Of a stretch of DNA of 64,000 nt, positions 1-12,495 are shown in pieces (position 1 is the stretch's first letter; every line of letters starts with the position of its first letter). The stretch lies in assembly GCA_024345305.1 (NCBI GenBank), contig BRON01000001.1, positions 806,001 to 870,000 of the forward strand, read 5' to 3'. The notes beneath the pieces are model-generated. The model saw nothing but the letters and a program-made list of their open reading frames with translations. It searched no databases and was not told the DNA's origin. Source of the stretch: Mrakia gelida (Eukaryota > Basidiomycota > Tremellomycetes > Cystofilobasidiales > Mrakiaceae). Both the position numbers and the translations under genes were made by a program.

Positions 1-2883
1 TTGAGGTGGTGATTGGTGGTAGGTTTGGAGCAGGGGATTAGATGATGGTGCTGGTTGGAATTGAGGAGGAGGGAGGAACGTCTGTTGTTGTGGTTGTGGT
101 TCGAAGTCGAAGGGAGGAGGTGGGTAGTTCGAGGATGAGGACGAAGCGGACGAGGGACCTCCTCCGTGATTCGAACTCTGCTGATGCCGCTGCCGCTGAG
201 GACTTGGAGGGAGAGGAGGTTGTCGAGGAGGAGGTAGGTTGACGTCCCAAGGTTGAGATTGGGCGAACGACGTGACGAGGTGAGAAGGGCTAGGGAGGCG
301 ATTCGGTTCGAGCGGCGAAGGGAAGTCCAGGTAGCGATTGGACGACGACGGCTCTCCTCCTCCTCCTCCTCCTCCGAAGTTCGGGAACCCTGGACTCGAT
401 TCTCCCACGAATGCTGAGCCTCGATGTGGCGACGAGACGACTTGTCTTCCTGGCGAAGGACCCGGCTCGGAGGACCATGGCGACGACGGCGCGTCTCGAT
501 GGTCGAACCCTTGCGAGGGAGGACGATCCAGAACGAGGTTCGACGGCGTTCAGCCTCGGCCAGCCATAGGAGGAGGTGGTGGTGGTGGGAAGGAAGACGG
601 AGGCTCTCGCGGACGGTGGATGTTGGTGGAAGGAGGTGGAAGAGGGTAAGGGGAAGTGACCGAACGCGACGACGACGAGGGAGACGCGTATTGATTCGAA
701 CCTCCTTGATCCGACGACCAGGATGAGCGAGCCCTCGACGGTCCGGGTAGGTACGGCTCCTTGTAGACGGGTTGAGACGTCGACGGTGAGCCCGAGGAGG
801 AGGAGGAGGTAGTTGGTCTCGAAGGATCGAACGTCAACGACGGTGCTCGTCGACGAGGAGGAGGACGTCCGAACTCGCTGCTCGATTGGCCTCGAGAATC
901 GTCCGCTGGCTGCTGAATGTACTGAGGCTGAGGTGGGTAGGGTTGATGGGGAGGAAAGCTTTGATTGCTAGGCGAGTAGGCGGAGTAGTGGTAGGGAAGC
1001 TGGCGATGTGCGTTCGGATCCAAGGGGTTTGGTCTGCGAGGTTGAGTCTCGGGAGGAGGATAGAAAGCCTGATAGGATTGATGCTTCGGAGGATGGAGAG
1101 GTGATTGAGGAGAGTTTTGGAAGGGAGGTGGAGGTGGTCGAAAGGGTGGTGGTGGTGAAGGCCCGACGTGACCTGAATGTCGAAGAGCCGAGTAGGGATT
1201 TTGGAGGAATGGCGCGACCGGGTTCGGATGATCGCGAGGTGTCGAAGGGTTGGGATGCGAGGGACGTCGTGGCTGTCGAGTTCGATGACTTGTGGACGTG
1301 GAGGGCTGGGAGGAGGGAGGTTGGTGTGACTGGGAGGGTTGGGAGTGGGTTGAGTGCGTCGAGAAGGAGGAGGACTCGAGATCGGCGGAACGACGCGACT
1401 GTGGCTGAGGATGGACGAGTCCGACTGACGATGGATCCTCTCCTGAGAGTCGAGGGAAGGATGAGATATGACTCGCCGAGTGAGAAGCCTCGTGGGTATG
1501 GGAAGGTCGACTGGAGGAAGATGATGGCTCGAAGGGTGAGGGTGGTGGTTCCTCGTTCGTCCGATTCGAAGGCGACGGCCTAGGCGATCCTTCCGACCTC
1601 CTCGAGCTCGACGAAGCTGCTCCCATCTCGTCTGTATTCGGAGACGGCAGGGAAGACATGTCGCTGCTCACTTCGCGTCTTCCTCGATCGACCTCTTCTC
1701 CTCCTGAACCCTTCGACGTCGACCCAACGGTCTCTCTCTGCTTCCCCTTGCCCTTCGACTCCTTCGACCCCTCCGCCGACCTCTTCCCTGCGTTGATGTC
1801 CTCCAGCGCCGTCTTCAAGTACCTAATCCGAGGCATGAGCTTCGACGCGACATCCGAGAACCTCCCTCGCTCCCTCCAGCTGAGCAGGTCTCCAAACTCC
1901 GTCTTCGAGAGGTCGGCGGCGAGAGGTTTCGATTGGATGGAGCGGTCCAGGAGGAGTTGGATCTCCACCGAGCTGAGGGTTGGTAGGGAAGGGAGAGGAT
2001 GAAGCTGGAGGTCGGTAGTGAGGTTCTCGAGGAGAGGTTGGTACTGGGAGGGGAGTGACGCGAGGAGAGGTGCGAGGAGGTCTGGGAGGGCGGTGTGCTG
2101 GAGGAGGCGACGGACCGGTGCGTCGAGGAGATGAGACGACAAGGGTGACGGAGTTTGAGTGGGAGTTGTAGCAGAGAGAGAGAGGAGTAGATGGAAAGGA
2201 AGGGGACGGAGTTGGAGCGAGTGGTCAGCGTGAGCTTCCTCTTCTCGCCCTTAGAGCGAGCGACAAGACGGAAGAGACTGACTCCAGTGTACTCGACCGT
2301 CTTCCTCGACCGTTTCTCTGGTACATCAACCCAGTCGAGCTGCTCCAGAGGAGGCTTGTGTCTTCTTATCGGTTTCGAGGGCTGGAGAAGGAGGTGGAGA
2401 GAAGGAAGAGTAGGAGCGAGAGTCAGGGTCGTCGAGAGGTCGTGCGACGACTCGGAGGGATGAACGAGACTCACTTGAGAGCCTGAAGCTACCGAGGAGG
2501 GAAGAGTTGAAGAACTTGAGCTCGTTTGAGGGAAAGTCTGAGCTGAAGCTGAGAAGAAGAAGTGAACCGAGGAGAGCGAGGGCAGGAGGAAATGATGAGC
2601 TCTCGTTTCAGATCCTCGTTCGTCCCTCCCCGACTCCAACTCTTTCTCCCAGAGAAGACAAGATCGAGGACGATACGAATGGAGATGCTTGCTTACCGAG
2701 TTGATCTGTAGGCTGAAGAGATACAGGGACGGAAGGAGCTGCAGGTTCTCCTCCTTCTCCGCTCCTTCTGACCGAGTCGTCCCTCTCCTCCTGATCCCCC
2801 CTCAACCCCTTGCTCCTCTCCTGACGATGACGACCTCCTCCTTGTTGATTCGATGGGTCGTCACCCTGAGAGGTTGTGGCCAT
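1..2883 (-). CDS. Hypothetical Pro/Ser-rich protein, 3' end beyond the left edge
   Basis: I do not recognise the family. The model starts at an ATG at 2883 (MATTSQGDD...). A GTAAGC donor near 2696 joins in phase to an exon beginning A-S-A-Q-T-F, and a GTGAGT donor near 2475 joins to an exon reading P-S-K-P-I-R-R-H-K and then L-D-W-V-D-V-P-E-K-R. One junction between about 2330 and 2100 is unresolved because the frame changes there. From about 2140 leftward one frame is open: first an ordered segment (L-P-D-L-L-A-P-L-L-A and W-R-E-R-G-R-F-S-D-V), then a long disordered Ser/Pro/Gln-rich region. A TGA at 552-550 interrupts it, yet the same frame stays open to base 1 with the same composition. 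The many SPXX-like and polyproline stretches suggest a scaffold or nuclear regulator, but that is only inference. Confidence 0.6.
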
Positions 2884-3606
2884 TCCAAAGCAGCTCGAAG
2901 AAGGGGAGGGGAGGGGAAAAGAAGGGAAGGGATCGTCCGGAAAGAAGAGGAGAGAGGGGGTGGTTGGTTTTTCGTTTGTACGTGAAGGCGAAAGTTCTCA
3001 ACAAATCGAGCGGAGATGAGGTCGATCTGAGGGGGAGAATGTAGACCGCAGTCGTCGGAGGTTTTAGCAGGGGAAAGCGAGAGGAGGTTGGGAGAGGAGA
3101 GCGAGGAGAGCGTGGAGGGGAGAGGAGAGAACGAAAAAGAGGAGTGCCAGGGGAGAGCAAGCAGGGGTCGTCAGCTCGCGTCCAGGTTTTCGACTCAAGA
3201 TCAGAAAGTTTGACAGCCAAAAGTAGTAGAAAAGGTAGATGAGGGGCAAGGGAGAGCAGAGAGCGGAAAGACGAGAGCTCACGAGCGGAGACGAGGGAAT
3301 GAAGGGACGAGCAAAAAACGAAAGACTCACCTCCGTCACTGCGAGCATCTCTCCTCTGAACGCTCAGGGAGGTCTTCTCCACGATTCTTGCCGTGGAAGA
3401 GGGAAGCCGAAGGACGGAAACCAATCTTCTAGAGGCGGCACCAGAACAACCGGAAAACAAAGGGCGGAGTCCAACAAGAAAGAAAGGGTCGCGTCGCGTC
3501 AAATTCCCTTTCTCTTTTCTCCATTCGCCCTCCCACTCCACCCGGCACGGAAAGGAAAACTCACATCTATCCGTCCACCCTGATACTGCGCGTTCTCTCC
3601 CTCCCC
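2884..3606. other. Intergenic region
   Basis: This lies between the start of the Pro/Ser-rich gene and the stop codon of the alpha/beta hydrolase, both on the minus strand. It should hold the 3' untranslated region of the hydrolase and the promoter of the leftward gene. Purine-rich tracts are visible on the plus strand, and I see no convincing coding frame. Confidence 0.5.
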
Positions 3607-4911
3607 TCAGTTCAACCCCTCCCTCCAAACGAACTCAGCAGCGTGCTCCATCGCCTCCTCCGTCTGGACGTGTCCCCCATCAAACATCCACAGTTCCTTC
3701 TTCCCTCCCTCCCCGACCTCCAAATCGGCAAAGAAAGGTTCCGTGAACGATACAGGGACGATTTTGTCCTTTCTGCCTGAGATGGCGAGGATCTTCTTCC
3801 CCAGGAACGGATTGAGGAGCGGGTCTCTGGAGGAGTAGAAAGTCGAGACGGGGTCGTTCGTGGCGATGAGGGCGAGGAGGGAGGGAGGGAAATGGGTTGA
3901 GGAGGTCGTGCAGATGGGAGGGGATAAGGAGGCTCCTCGAGCGGTGAGGAGGGAGAGGTAGTCTGATGAGTGGACGATGGAGGGAGGTAAGAGTCGAGAC
4001 GAGACGAGAACGAACGAAACGAAACGAGCAAACGACGACGCTCGAGGACTGACCTGGACAACCCACGATAGGGATCCCGAGACTGATCCTAGGCTCATGA
4101 CGGAGAAGAAGCCAAGCTACGTGACCTCCCATGGAGAAACCAGTGACGAAGAAGTCTGTGATTTGATGAGGTCCTCCGTGAGGGAAGAGGTAGGACGGGA
4201 CGAAGTCGATGAGATGGGAGATGTCGCGAGCGGTTCCAGCTGTTGACCGAAGAAAGTTAGCTGAGGTATTCTAGAGCGAAGATGGGGACGTTTATACGTA
4301 CTCTGCATCGCGTACATATCGATACTAGAGAAACGGAAGGTGAGGGGAAAGTCAGCTCGACGAAATCGAAGGGAGGACTCGACGGAAAGTGAAGGACGGA
4401 GCTCGAGCTCACGCATGCGTTTCGTTGCCCGAATCCGAGCTTGATCCTGCTGGAGCGAAGCTGAAGTTGGCTAGGGGATGAACAGCTCGAGATCCATGGT
4501 TTCGTTGATCCTGGAAAGTGTGTTTGCGAGGTCAGGGAGGGAGGTCGAAGGGGGGAGGAGGGAGGGAGGAAGCGAGCTAACGAACGAGGTTGATCACGAC
4601 GAGCTGCTTGTCCTGCTTCCCTGCTGCCTTAGCCTTGAAGGCGATGGATTTGAGAAGCCATTGACAGTACTTGGTCATTGAGCTGCGATCGTTGTTCCTC
4701 CCGTGAGCGACGAACTACTTGGAGGAAGGGGAAGAGAGAGTTAGATCGAGGGCTGAGCTCGGGGAGGGAGGGAAGACGAACAAGACGAGCTCACGATAAC
4801 GGCGACCTTGTTTCCCTTGAGTTCTTTGAGACCGTAGACGTCGCACTCTATCCCTGCTATCACGATGGTCTTGACCGAGAAATCCGAGGAAGAAGGGGAG
4901 GAAAAGCTCAT
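3607..4911 (-). CDS. Alpha/beta-hydrolase fold protein
   Basis: Probable serine hydrolase or esterase of the alpha/beta-hydrolase fold; the substrate cannot be predicted. Six exons (4911-4795, 4714-4586, 4510-4413, 4324-4302, 4239-4054, 3962-3607) sum to 909 nt, giving 302 residues. The first strands read K-V-A-V-I-F-V-A-H-G-R. A D-Q-R-N-H-G-S-R segment follows strand 4. The nucleophile elbow is G-F-S-M-G-G (GxSxG). An acid-bearing strand reads I-L-A-I-S-G-R-K-D-K-I-V-P, and a histidine sits late in D-G-G-H-V. These are the expected Ser, Asp and His of the triad. No signal peptide is seen, so it is probably cytosolic. The ATG at 4911 opens directly into the first strand. Exon 4 is only 23 nt. 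Confidence 0.88.
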
Positions 4912-6245
4912 GGCGGTTCGTGATCAACAAACAGGTCTCGGCCGCGTTTTCCCCTTCCCTTTCGAGCTCTCGCTTGCTTCCTCCAAGCGTACACCATCGA
5001 AGTTGACGACTTCTCGAGAATCGGATCGAATGGGAACCCTACCATGGCGCTCGATATAGGACCTTCGGCTCAGCTTTTGAAGAAAGAAGAGGAGTCTTGG
5101 GTCGTCAAACAAAGGACGAGCGCTCGAGCTCACCTTCCCTTCCTTCCAGCTCTCCCTCCTTCTTCCCTCGTCGATATCGTCGTTGCTTGTCTCAGTAAGC
5201 CTCCAGTCACCTTGTTAAAACATCTCATTCAAGTCTCTCAACCTCTCTGAACGTTCTTTCCCTCTCGCTTCGATCCCTCCAGCCTCCCGAAACTCGACTC
5301 AACTCGACCAGCCAGCCCGGCCACCCCTTTGTCCCCTCTGCAGCTTTTCGTCGAGGATGCGAGGATACCTGGGCGAGTTCGTAGATCAAGGCTCTCGTAC
5401 TCATCTCTTGTGACGGGGATAAGACCACTCTCCGAGTTGAAGAAGGCTCTGAAGCGAGGAGGAAAGACGGACGGCTTCGGAGGCAGCGAGCGACTCTGTG
5501 TGAGCTCGACGAAGAGCGACGAAGCTGTTCTTCTGCCTCTACGTCTAGATTTCGAGCTCGTACCTTCGAGTCGCAAGCTGACTTACAATCCCTCTTGTTT
5601 CTCCCAGTCAACTCGAGAACGGTCTTTTGCCGAATTGGCTGGCTAACGAAGGTGAGTCGCGTCGCTGGTCTTCCACTTCATTTTCTTCTCGTCTCAACTT
5701 TGCGACCCCATCCTCTGCTCGACTCACCAACGCGCAGAGCAAAATCTCATAACTGACCAGCTCTTCCTCAACTTCCCCTCCCTTCTACAGGCAACCTCTC
5801 GCCGTCATCTTGATCAATCTTCTCACAAACGACCGCTCTCAGTACCCTCGACGCGTCCGCCCTTGCCTCTCTCGTTTCAACTCTTCCCTTCCTTGGGGAC
5901 CAGCTCGACTCGCTGTTTCCAGCCCCCGCCTGCTCTCTCTACGTCGGCGAGGCTGTGCGTCCAAAACGCCGCTGGGAATCAAACGACAAGACGCGTCTCC
6001 TCTTCACTCAGTCCCCTCTCTCAATCGACTCGGAGCTGATCGGGGAATCGAAGAAGCGATGCCTATCGACTCGGTCGCCCCAAGAACGTGCTAAACCGGC
6101 CTTCATTTCTTCCGTGCCAAGAGTCGGAGCTCGAACTGTGTGCCTTAACCTCCTGACTCTCCTTTTGCTTCTTCACTCCAAACCACCACCCTCTCTTCCT
6201 TCCGCCCTTCTCCTCATCGATCAGCAACCCTCCTAACCTCCCAGA
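4912..6245. other. Divergent intergenic region
   Basis: This separates the hydrolase (minus, start 4911) from the MFS-type transporter (plus, start 6246), so it should contain both promoters. It is pyrimidine-rich toward 6240. Several short frames exist on both strands, but none has protein-like content joined by credible splice sites. A spliced 5' leader for the transporter is possible. Confidence 0.45.
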
Positions 6246-9200
6246 ATGTGGCTCTGGTCTGACTTCACCCCCCTCGAGCGAAAGAACATTGGGATCTACA
6301 TCGCAGGTACGTCCTTCCTCTCGCTTTCTTCCCGGGTCGACCAAATCGTCCGTTCTTTGAGCTTTCGCCCTCCTTCCCTGACTCTCATCCTCTCCTTCTT
6401 TCGCACAGGCATCATGCTGTACAAGCTGGTACGTAGTCCTCGGCTCACGGGCCTTTTTTTCAGCGAGTTCTTCCCTCCCCTCCTTCGCGTCGTCTTCACG
6501 CGAGCCACAGACCTTCGTTCTGACCCGTTCTTTTTCGCCTCTCTTGCTGCTTGCTGCGCCTCAGGGTTTGGAAGCATTCAATGGTAGCATGGACGTCCGC
6601 AGTTTTCTGGAAAATTTGCTCTTCACCTTCGTTGGGTGTCGAGTCGAGGTCTCGAGGGAGGGCGTCGAGCGAGGAAGGGCGTAGAAGAACGTGCTCGCAG
6701 GGGAACAGCCAGCGAAGCGGTCTCTCCCTTCCTCCTTTCCTGACGAGTTTTCAGCTTCTCGAGACTATGTTCTCGAGGAGTGTCTGGCTCTGTACCTCTG
6801 CTTTTGGGCTCGTAGTCGAGGATTCCTCCTTCGCGACCTCGAGGCCGCGAGCATGACCAATTGCACGCTTGCTTGCAGCTTGATGCAGCTCTTGGGGAGA
6901 AGTACAGGGGTCTGTTTGTTTCGAGGACGCCTCTTCCCGCCTCTGGCTCGAAATTTGACTCCGATCGCGTCGGGGATGAAGAGGGAGAGACGTGCTGACC
7001 CGACTTCCCTTTTTTGTTCGCGTGCCTCCAAATCTTTAGTATCACACTCGCGACCGACCGCTTCAACGCAGCCAATACTTTCGGGAAGCTGGGAGCTCTT
7101 ACCGGACTCAACCAAGCTATGCAGGTGCGTTTCTAGAGCTTGGAGACCAAACGACGAGCTCGAGCTTGAACGAGCGAGCGCGCGAGCTGACCTCCTTCTC
7201 TCCCGCGCTTGCTCCTTCTGACAGGTCGTCGGATCTGTTCTCATCGCTCCCCTCATCAAAAGGTTCCCCACCAAGAGTGTCCTCTCCTCCGCCATTCTCG
7301 TCTTCGGTTCGTCGCTACCTTCCTCGTCTTCTCGTCGTGTCCCTCTTCCCTCTTACTGACCCTCTTCCTCTTCCTGCTTCCTCTAACCAGGTCTCGTCGT
7401 TACCCTCTTCCTGATAATTGACGCCGCTACTGGAGGAGTTCTCAAGAGTAACAACGGCGGGAAGGTGAAGTACGGCAGCTGGGGTGAGCATTGTTTCGAC
7501 CTTCGTCGCGTCGTCGTTTTCGTCCGTCCTTCGGTTCGCCCACTGACCTCTCGACCATCCTCGTTATCGATCCTCAGATCCCAACGCTCTCTTCCCTCTC
7601 TACATGATCTCTGGAATCACCTGTGAGTTCTCTCTCTCTCTCGCGTTTCGGACCTTGTCTCGAGGACGAAAGACTGACTTCGTCTCGTCGCGTGGATTTC
7701 GTTCTCGACAGACGGCATGGTCGAGCTCATCCGACGAGTCATCCCGAGAGATATCGTTGGCGGAGACGTACAGAAGCTTAGGAAGATGGACGCCATCGTG
7801 AGTCCTGTACTTAACCTTTGGAAGGAAGAGAGGAAGGAAACCTGCGACCGAGCGGAAGCTGACCTTCGCTCCTCAATCCTCAGGTTCACGTCCTCTACGA
7901 GGTCGCTGGAACTGCTGGAGCCCTTCTCTCCGTCGCCATGATCAAAAAGGTAAGTTAGCACCTCGTTTATCCAGAATCCGAAGCCGAGATCGCGTAGAGT
8001 TGACGCGACGCTGACGGAACGCCTTTTTCCTTCAGTTCGGCAACAACTTCTCCTTCTTTATCACCCCTCCACTCTTCATCCTCGCGAGTGGTGCCTGGTT
8101 CTTCATCGGCAAACTCGGTCACGTCACTCCTCTCGAACAAGCTCGTCTTGACGGTGTCGAGAGGCACAAGCAAGGTTATCTCGCTTCAGTTTACGCTGGA
8201 ATGAAAGCGTTCGGAAGGTGAGTTCCATTTCTCCTTCGACGCGACCTCCATCGAGCCGTCTCTGATCTCGCGATCCTTCTTGCGATCTCAGATCGACCTA
8301 CAAGGGAGCTTTCATCGTCTTCACGTCGAGGAAGTTCATCTGGCTCCTCCCTGGATACTCGTTCGCTCGTGAGTACTCTTTCAATCTCGCTTCCGATCGA
8401 CGCGACGAGAAACAACTCGCGTCGCTGACTCCTCTTCTTCCTCTTCCTCTTCTACTTTTCCCACCTTCAGTCTACGGACACCGATACCTCGAGAACGGAA
8501 TCTCTCCTGCCATCGCCAAGAGGATCATGCTAGACTCGTCGTACTCTGTGAGTCGCGCTCGAGCACTTCCTCGACCACCTCTCGTTCGCTGACCGCTCTC
8601 CGTCGCGTCGCTTTTCTCGTTCACAGCAAATCATGGTCTCAGGTAGCAACTTGGGAGAGCTCTTCGGAGCCTTGACGGTCCTCATCTTGACTAAACACGT
8701 CCGAACTCCCATGCCTTTCGTGAGTTCAACTTCCCTTCGCCCTTCCCGAGTCCTCGATGTCGCTGACCTCGTCCTCTTCGCTCTTCGCTCAGCTTCGATT
8801 CGACGCTCTCATGCTCAACCTCGTCTGGATCCTTCCCTGGTACTCTCACAAGATCGTTCCTCATGAAGCCGTTTGGGCATGGAAGATCGCTGCGATCTTC
8901 GTTCCCATCTCCTTTGGGTGGGCTGCAGGGTGAGTCGTCCCTTTGTCCTTCTCTTCGACGCGAAGACCTCGAGCCGAGTGCTGACCTCGACTTCACTCTT
9001 TCACACAGAGATGTCTCCCTCGCTGCTTTCATCCAGGTCCGTCGAGCTGGCCGTCTTTTCTCAGCGCGTGTGCGGCTCGAAGAAGAGCGAATGAACTGAC
9101 GCGACGACCCTCCGTCCTCCTTCGTCCGCCAGGCTTCCCTCGCTCGAATGGAGAGCATGGATCGTGAAGTCTCCGCTCTCGGAAGTGTCATGGCTTTCCT

Positions 9201-9768
9201 CTTCTCGTCGTACATCATCCTCTACGTAAGTTCACCTCTCGACTCTTTCGCGAAGTCTCGTTCGTTCGGAGTTGATTCGGCTGACTCACCGCGTTCCCTC
9301 TTCCTTCTTCTCTCAGGCCATCCTCGGTTCCGTCCTCGGCAGCTACATCGACAAGGTCTACAGGCAAGACGGCAATATCTATGACGCGTTGGTCTACGTT
9401 GGAGGAGTTCAGGTGAGCGAGCATCCTTCCATCTCCAACTCTCCCTAGCCCTTTCTCTCGCTCGCTCGCTCGCGTCTCGAAACTGACCCCCCCTTCTCTC
9501 CCCCCCCCCCCCCCCATCCCCCCCCCTCCCCTTCCCCATCCAGTTCACCGTCCTCTCCGTCATCATCCTCTCTGCAACCCTCGTCCCCAAGGGAGCCTTC
9601 ACCTTCAACCCTTCCCTCATCAACGACGCCGAGCTCGAAGGCGAGGTCGAGATCGACAACGAGTACAACGCTGAGAAGGGCGGTCAGCGACGATCTTCTT
9701 CGCACGAGGAGGACGAGAACTACGAGAAACCGACCAAGTCGACGGATTTGGGGGCGATGATGGGCTAA
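6246..9768 (+). CDS. Major facilitator superfamily-type membrane transporter
   Basis: Multi-spanning membrane protein, probably a plasma-membrane or vacuolar MFS transporter of unknown substrate. The gene is cut into more than a dozen small exons by short introns. Readable exons in order include M-W-L-W-S-D-F-T-P-L-E-R-K-N (start), a 20-nt microexon at 6409-6428, G-L-E-A-F-N-G, L-N-Q-A-M-Q joined to V-V-G-S-V-L-I-A-P-L-I-K-R-F-P-T (the MFS loop 2-3 region), then repeated hydrophobic segments such as A-L-M-L-N-L-V-W-I-L-P-W-Y and M-A-F-L-F-S-S-Y-I-I-L-Y. A charged cytoplasmic tail ends at the TAA at 9766-9768. The junction between about 6590 and 7039 is not resolved: the obvious acceptor before I-T-L-A-T-D-R-F does not meet a donor in phase, so a microexon may lie there. 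MFS is my best family match from memory. Confidence 0.75.
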
Positions 9769-10476
9769 GTAACTACTCTTCTCAGTCCTTGCTTCCTTCT
9801 CGTTCGCGTCTCTCCCTCTTTCTCTCGTCTTCCTAGTCTAATCTACCTTGTATGCCCCCTTTCGTTCTTCTCTCTCACGACCCTCTGTAGCCCTTTGATG
9901 ACCATGTGTCTCCCTTCGTCCTCGCTCGCTTCGTCAAAGGGAAAAGAACGCGTCGTCGAAAAGTCGAACGAGTCTGGCTTTCCCTTGTTCAATTCGTTTC
10001 GGAGAGGTTTGAGTTGGCGTGTCTCGAAAAAGAAAGGAGAAGATGCTAGATATACTGCTACAATGGGACTGCATTCGGTGTATACAGTACGGGAAGGGGG
10101 TGAAGACCTGAGGAGAGAACGAGAACGCGTGCGAGAGAGGGAGAGAGAGAGCTAAGAAATAGGGAGAGGTACAAATGAACCGAATGATGAGAAGAAGGAA
10201 GACGCGTCGAGAGAAAGACTAGCTCGACCTCTTCGAAGACCCCAGAGAGAGAACGAACCGAATAAAGAGATAGACGAGAAAGGACTAGCCTGTGCGCGCG
10301 AGAAGGAGAGAGACACAGAGATATCTAGGTTCTACAACGATGCGATGCGAATGCGGCGGACGGAATAAGAGAAGAAGGAAGCCGAGTGGGACGTGTGCGT
10401 GACGTGTGCGAAAGAGAGGAAGAAAGAGAAAACGAAACCGATGCTGATGCTGGCTGCTCTGGGACCTTCGATCCCT
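9769..10476. other. Convergent intergenic region
   Basis: The 3' untranslated regions of the transporter (plus) and the kinase (minus) meet here. It contains purine-rich GAGA tracts around 10100-10320 and no convincing gene. Confidence 0.5.
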
Positions 10477-12495
10477 TCAAAGCGTCCCACTCCTCCTCCT
10501 CGCCCAACTCCTCCTCGGTGCTCCTTCGTCGTCCTCTCCCATCATCTCGACGTCGTTGTCCGACGGGAAGAAGGGTTGCTGGAAGTCGAGGATCCTCCTC
10601 GACGCTCGATCCTTGGGTGTTGAGGTCGGTGGTGTAGGGAAGATGGATCCTTGAAGGAGTTCCGCGAGCGATCTCGAGCTCGACCCTTCCGCGTCCTCCT
10701 CGTCGTCGTCGGCGTCGTCGCAGGCTCGATGGTCGAAGGAGCCGACGGAGGATCCGCAGGAGGAGTTGGAGCACGAGGAGGAAAAGTCGAAGGAGGGAGT
10801 GGAAGGGGAGAAGAGGTTGACGCCGAGGGAGGAGTCGTCGGTCGAACTTGGAGTGGTTGGGATCTCGGAGAGTTTGTTGGATGAGGAGGCAGGAGAGGAG
10901 GGGAAGTCGGAGGGTGTGGCTGGAAGAGGTTCCGTGGGAGGGGAGGGTGAAGAAGAGGTAGAGGAGTCGAACTTGAGGAGGGTTGGAAGATGGAGGAAAG
11001 GGTCGAGAGGCGAGGTTGGAGGAGGTGGAGGAGGCGACGAGGAAGCGATGGGTTCCATCATCTCGTCGTCGACGCTGAGAAGAGACAAATGAAGAGAGAA
11101 TGGGATGAGTCGGTGAGGGTTTCGGAATTTAAGGAAGAAAGGGAAGGAGCAAGAGGTTTTGTGGACTCACTTTGCGATCGTCTCCGCGTCGTTGTTCGAA
11201 CTCGTCGCATCGAACGTCGTCCACCTCTTGATCTCCTTCACCCTCTCGGCGAGTGCTGTAACGGTGATCCTCTGCCTAGGGTCGACTTCGAAGACGTGTT
11301 TGAGGAGTTCCGAGGCCTCGGGGGAGAGAGGGAAAGTGGCGAGGAAGGCGTCCGGACTTCGAAGGAACGATCGGAAGGATTCGTCGTCGAGAGAAGCTTC
11401 TCTCCATCTGTACACAGAAACAACAAAGATGTCAGCAGACTATGATCCCATTATGAGATCTGCGAAGGAGAATAGGCCCCGTTGGGCAGAGAAGAAGGGA
11501 CGAACGGGTTCAGTCCACAAGCGAGGGTGACGAGCAGAACTCCCAAGGCCCAGACGTCGTTTGCTGGAGTGTTGTAGCTTGTGTAGGGCTTGAACATGGA
11601 GTTGCGGCACTCTAGAGTTGGAGAAGAAGGAAGGGGAGGCGAGAGAAAGAGAGAGAGCCAAGGGAAGAGGAAGAGGAGGGAAGAGGAAGAGCGAAAGTCA
11701 GCCTCCCGCGACGCGCTTCTCGAACGAGTTCCTCGGACGCTGTCAGTCTGCGAACAGGGCGAGAAACGACGTACCTGGAGAGAGGTAGAAGCTCGAACCA
11801 GCCTGGAACTCCCTCGAGTTCTCCGCCGTCGTAGCGAGTCCGAAATCAGCGAGGTAGACGTCCTCCCCGTCCTCCGAGCAGAGGATGTTCTCCGGCTTAA
11901 GGTCTCGATGAGCGATTCCATTATCGTGCAGGAACCCAACGGCCTCGACGATCTGGAGGTAGACCTTGGAGATGAGACGATCCTGAGCGAGGTAGCGATG
12001 GTGAACGACGATTTGGTCGAAGAGGTCGCATCCGGGGATGAAGGAGAGGACGATGAAGACGAGGGTGTTGGTGGTCACGACGCGATGGAGAGTAACGATG
12101 TTGGGGTGGGAGGAGACTCGTCGGTGTAGGTTGACTTCGGTTTGGAGGAAGTGGCGATGTTGGGGAGTAGGGCATTCGTTCGAGAGGACTTTGACGGCTG
12201 TTCGTTCGTTGTTCGGAAGCGGGAGGGAGGGGAGGAAGAAGAGGCGTCAAGTCAGTTCGATCCCTCTTCTTCGGAAGCTTCCGAAGGCGAGCGAGCAGGG
12301 AGATCTTCCTTGCTTGAAGAGCGAGTAGAGAGAGAGAGGAAAGGTAGTAGACTTACCAACTAGACTCTTAGCCTCCAGATCCTCTGCGAGGAAGACGCTC
12401 CCAAAGGCTCCTGAACCTATCTTCTCTGCGAAGCGAAGTCCGAACACAGTCGAGCCGATGAGGGACTCGAGCGAGACGGTGGGAGAGTTGGGCAT
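10477..12495 (-). CDS. Ran1/Sks1/Ksp1-type serine/threonine protein kinase
   Basis: Protein kinase resembling the fungal Ran1 (Pat1)/Sks1/Ksp1 group, which acts in nutrient and differentiation control. Five exons (12495-12357, 12197-11775, 11611-11506, 11407-11171, 11074-10477) sum to 1503 nt and 500 residues. Visible motifs are the glycine loop I-G-S-G-A-F-G-S-V, the VAVK lysine created across the first intron, the catalytic loop H-R-D-L-K-P-E-N, the D-F-G at the start of the activation segment, and an S-P-E sequence in place of APE. N-D-V-W-A-L-G-V-L follows, then W-R-E-A-S-L-D-D-E-S-F, which is typical of this group. The last exon encodes a disordered Ser/Pro/Asp-rich tail with a D-D-A-D-D-D-E-E-D stretch, a likely regulatory region. 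All catalytic residues are present, so an active kinase is expected. Confidence 0.9.

Noticed and set aside
2861..3628. Minus-strand frame of 255 codons
   Set aside because: Content is Ser/Leu-rich noise without domain features, and it spans the gap between two supported genes.
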